This document shows, piece by piece, positions 63,418 through 64,000 of a DNA stretch of 64,000 bases; the stretch's first letter is position 1, and the number at the start of each line of letters is the position of its first letter. Where the stretch lies: positions 3,658,001 to 3,722,000 of the forward strand of contig NZ_JADBEB010000001.1 in the NCBI RefSeq assembly GCF_014874095.1. Direction: 5' to 3'. Made by a program: the position numbers and the translations under genes. The notes beneath the pieces are model-generated. The model did no database searches, was not told the origin of the DNA, and saw only the letters and a list, made by a program, of their open reading frames with translations. The stretch is from Plantactinospora soyae (lineage in GTDB: Bacteria > Actinomycetota > Actinomycetes > Mycobacteriales > Micromonosporaceae).

Positions 63418-64000
63418 TCAGGAGGGTCGGGGTGGGGCGGTGCTGCCGCGTGGAATCAGGTGGGCGGTCTCGTCCTGGTAGTCGCCGAGCGGCTTGCCGG
63501 CGATGGCGGCGAGCAGCCGGCCGGCGGCGTGTGCGCCGTACGCCGGGATGTCCCGGCTGAGCGCGGTCAGCGACGGATGTACGAGCTGGCACAGCGGCGA
63601 GTCGTCCCAGGCGACGATGGAGACGTCGTTCGGCACACTCAGCCCCATCTCCTGCGCCACGGAGAGCCCGGCGATCGCCATCACGTCGTTGTCGTACACG
63701 ATCGCGGTCGGCCGGTCGGCGGAGCTGAGCAGGCGTCGGGTGGCCCGGGCGCCCTCCTCGCCGCTGTAGTCGGAGGAGACCGTGATCGTGCGTTCCAGGC
63801 CGAGTTGCCGGCAGACGGTGCCGAACGCCTCGGTGCGGATCTCGGTGTGCAGCAGGCCCGGCAGGCCGCCGACCCGGGCGATCCGCCGGTGTCCCAGCGC
63901 GACCAGGTATTCGACCACCTCGGTCAGGGCCGCCGCCTCGTCCGACCAGATGTGGGCCAGTTCGCCGCTGTGCCCCGGCCCCCCGATGATCACGGCCGGC
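63418..64000 (-). CDS. LacI-family regulator, N-terminus outside window
   Basis: The C-terminal 193 residues are present, open to the window edge. They match the periplasmic-binding-like ligand domain of LacI/GalR regulators: ALTEVVEYLVALGHRRIARVGG, TAIVYDNDVMAIAGLSVAQEMGL, VPNDVSIVAWDDSPLCQLVHPSLTAL and AGRLLAAIAG. The DNA-binding domain is beyond base 64000. Sugar or related ligands are usual. Nothing in the window shows its target; glyA downstream is probably independent. Confidence 0.92.
   Translation of the reverse strand, partial: PAVIIGGPGHSGELAHIWSDEAAALTEVVEYLVALGHRRIARVGGLPGLLHTEIRTEAFGTVCRQLGLERTITVSSDYSGEEGARATRRLLSSADRPTAIVYDNDVMAIAGLSVAQEMGLSVPNDVSIVAWDDSPLCQLVHPSLTALSRDIPAYGAHAAGRLLAAIAGKPLGDYQDETAHLIPRGSTAPPRPS

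Overview
The window is about 73% G+C DNA from a high-G+C actinobacterium, most likely Micromonosporaceae. Support for this: strong G/C third-position bias; many genes with a TANNNT -10 box 6-8 nt before a GTG or ATG start (leaderless expression); the gene order etfBA - cysteine desulfurase - mnmA - methionine-synthase-like - ligA - gatCA ... gatB, which I recall from mycobacteria; and three copies of a hairpin built on AGGAAGGGCCCC, which I associate with Micromonospora-type genomes. The family assignment is inference.

Layout. 0-2.3 kb: end of an enoyl-CoA hydratase and a thiamine-diphosphate enzyme. 2.2-11.9 kb: a large membrane protein, a DrrAB-type ABC exporter, an AfsR/SARP-type regulator, three small membrane proteins, a GNAT enzyme and a small unknown. 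12.1-28.3 kb: a conserved housekeeping stretch with electron-transfer flavoprotein, sulfur mobilisation and tRNA 2-thiolation, a MetE-like protein, a VOC protein, an ADP-ribosylglycohydrolase, a 779-residue unknown, NAD-dependent DNA ligase, a GGDEF-EAL protein and gatCA. 28.4-51.1 kb: an accessory block that separates gatCA from gatB. It holds an AAC(3)-type acetyltransferase, a GNAT protein, small exported or anchored proteins, a secreted serine protease facing a secreted I36-type inhibitor, a translationally coupled operon ending in a multi-pass M48 metalloprotease, an Asp-nucleophile hydrolase, a Tat-exported PHP hydrolase, an MFS pump with a leader peptide, a phosphoesterase, a small type VII-like cluster with a YbaB homologue, a two-component system, and a divergent TetR/MFS pair with an operator array. 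51.3-64 kb: gatB, membrane phosphoesterase, glucose/sorbosone-dehydrogenase-like lipoprotein, GT-C membrane protein, D-2-hydroxyacid dehydrogenase, Cfp6-like PH protein, a PAS-GGDEF-EAL protein, glyA and a truncated LacI-type regulator.

How the genes work together. The core region supplies ETF electron transfer, cysteine desulfurase to MnmA sulfur transfer, DNA ligation and Asp/Glu-tRNA amidation by GatCAB. The accessory block is rich in efflux, acetyltransferase and exported hydrolytic functions, with local regulation (TetR operators, leader-peptide control, HK/RR). Perfect 11-19 bp hairpins separate many convergent or successive units. I saw no tRNA, rRNA, CRISPR array, intact insertion sequence or prophage.
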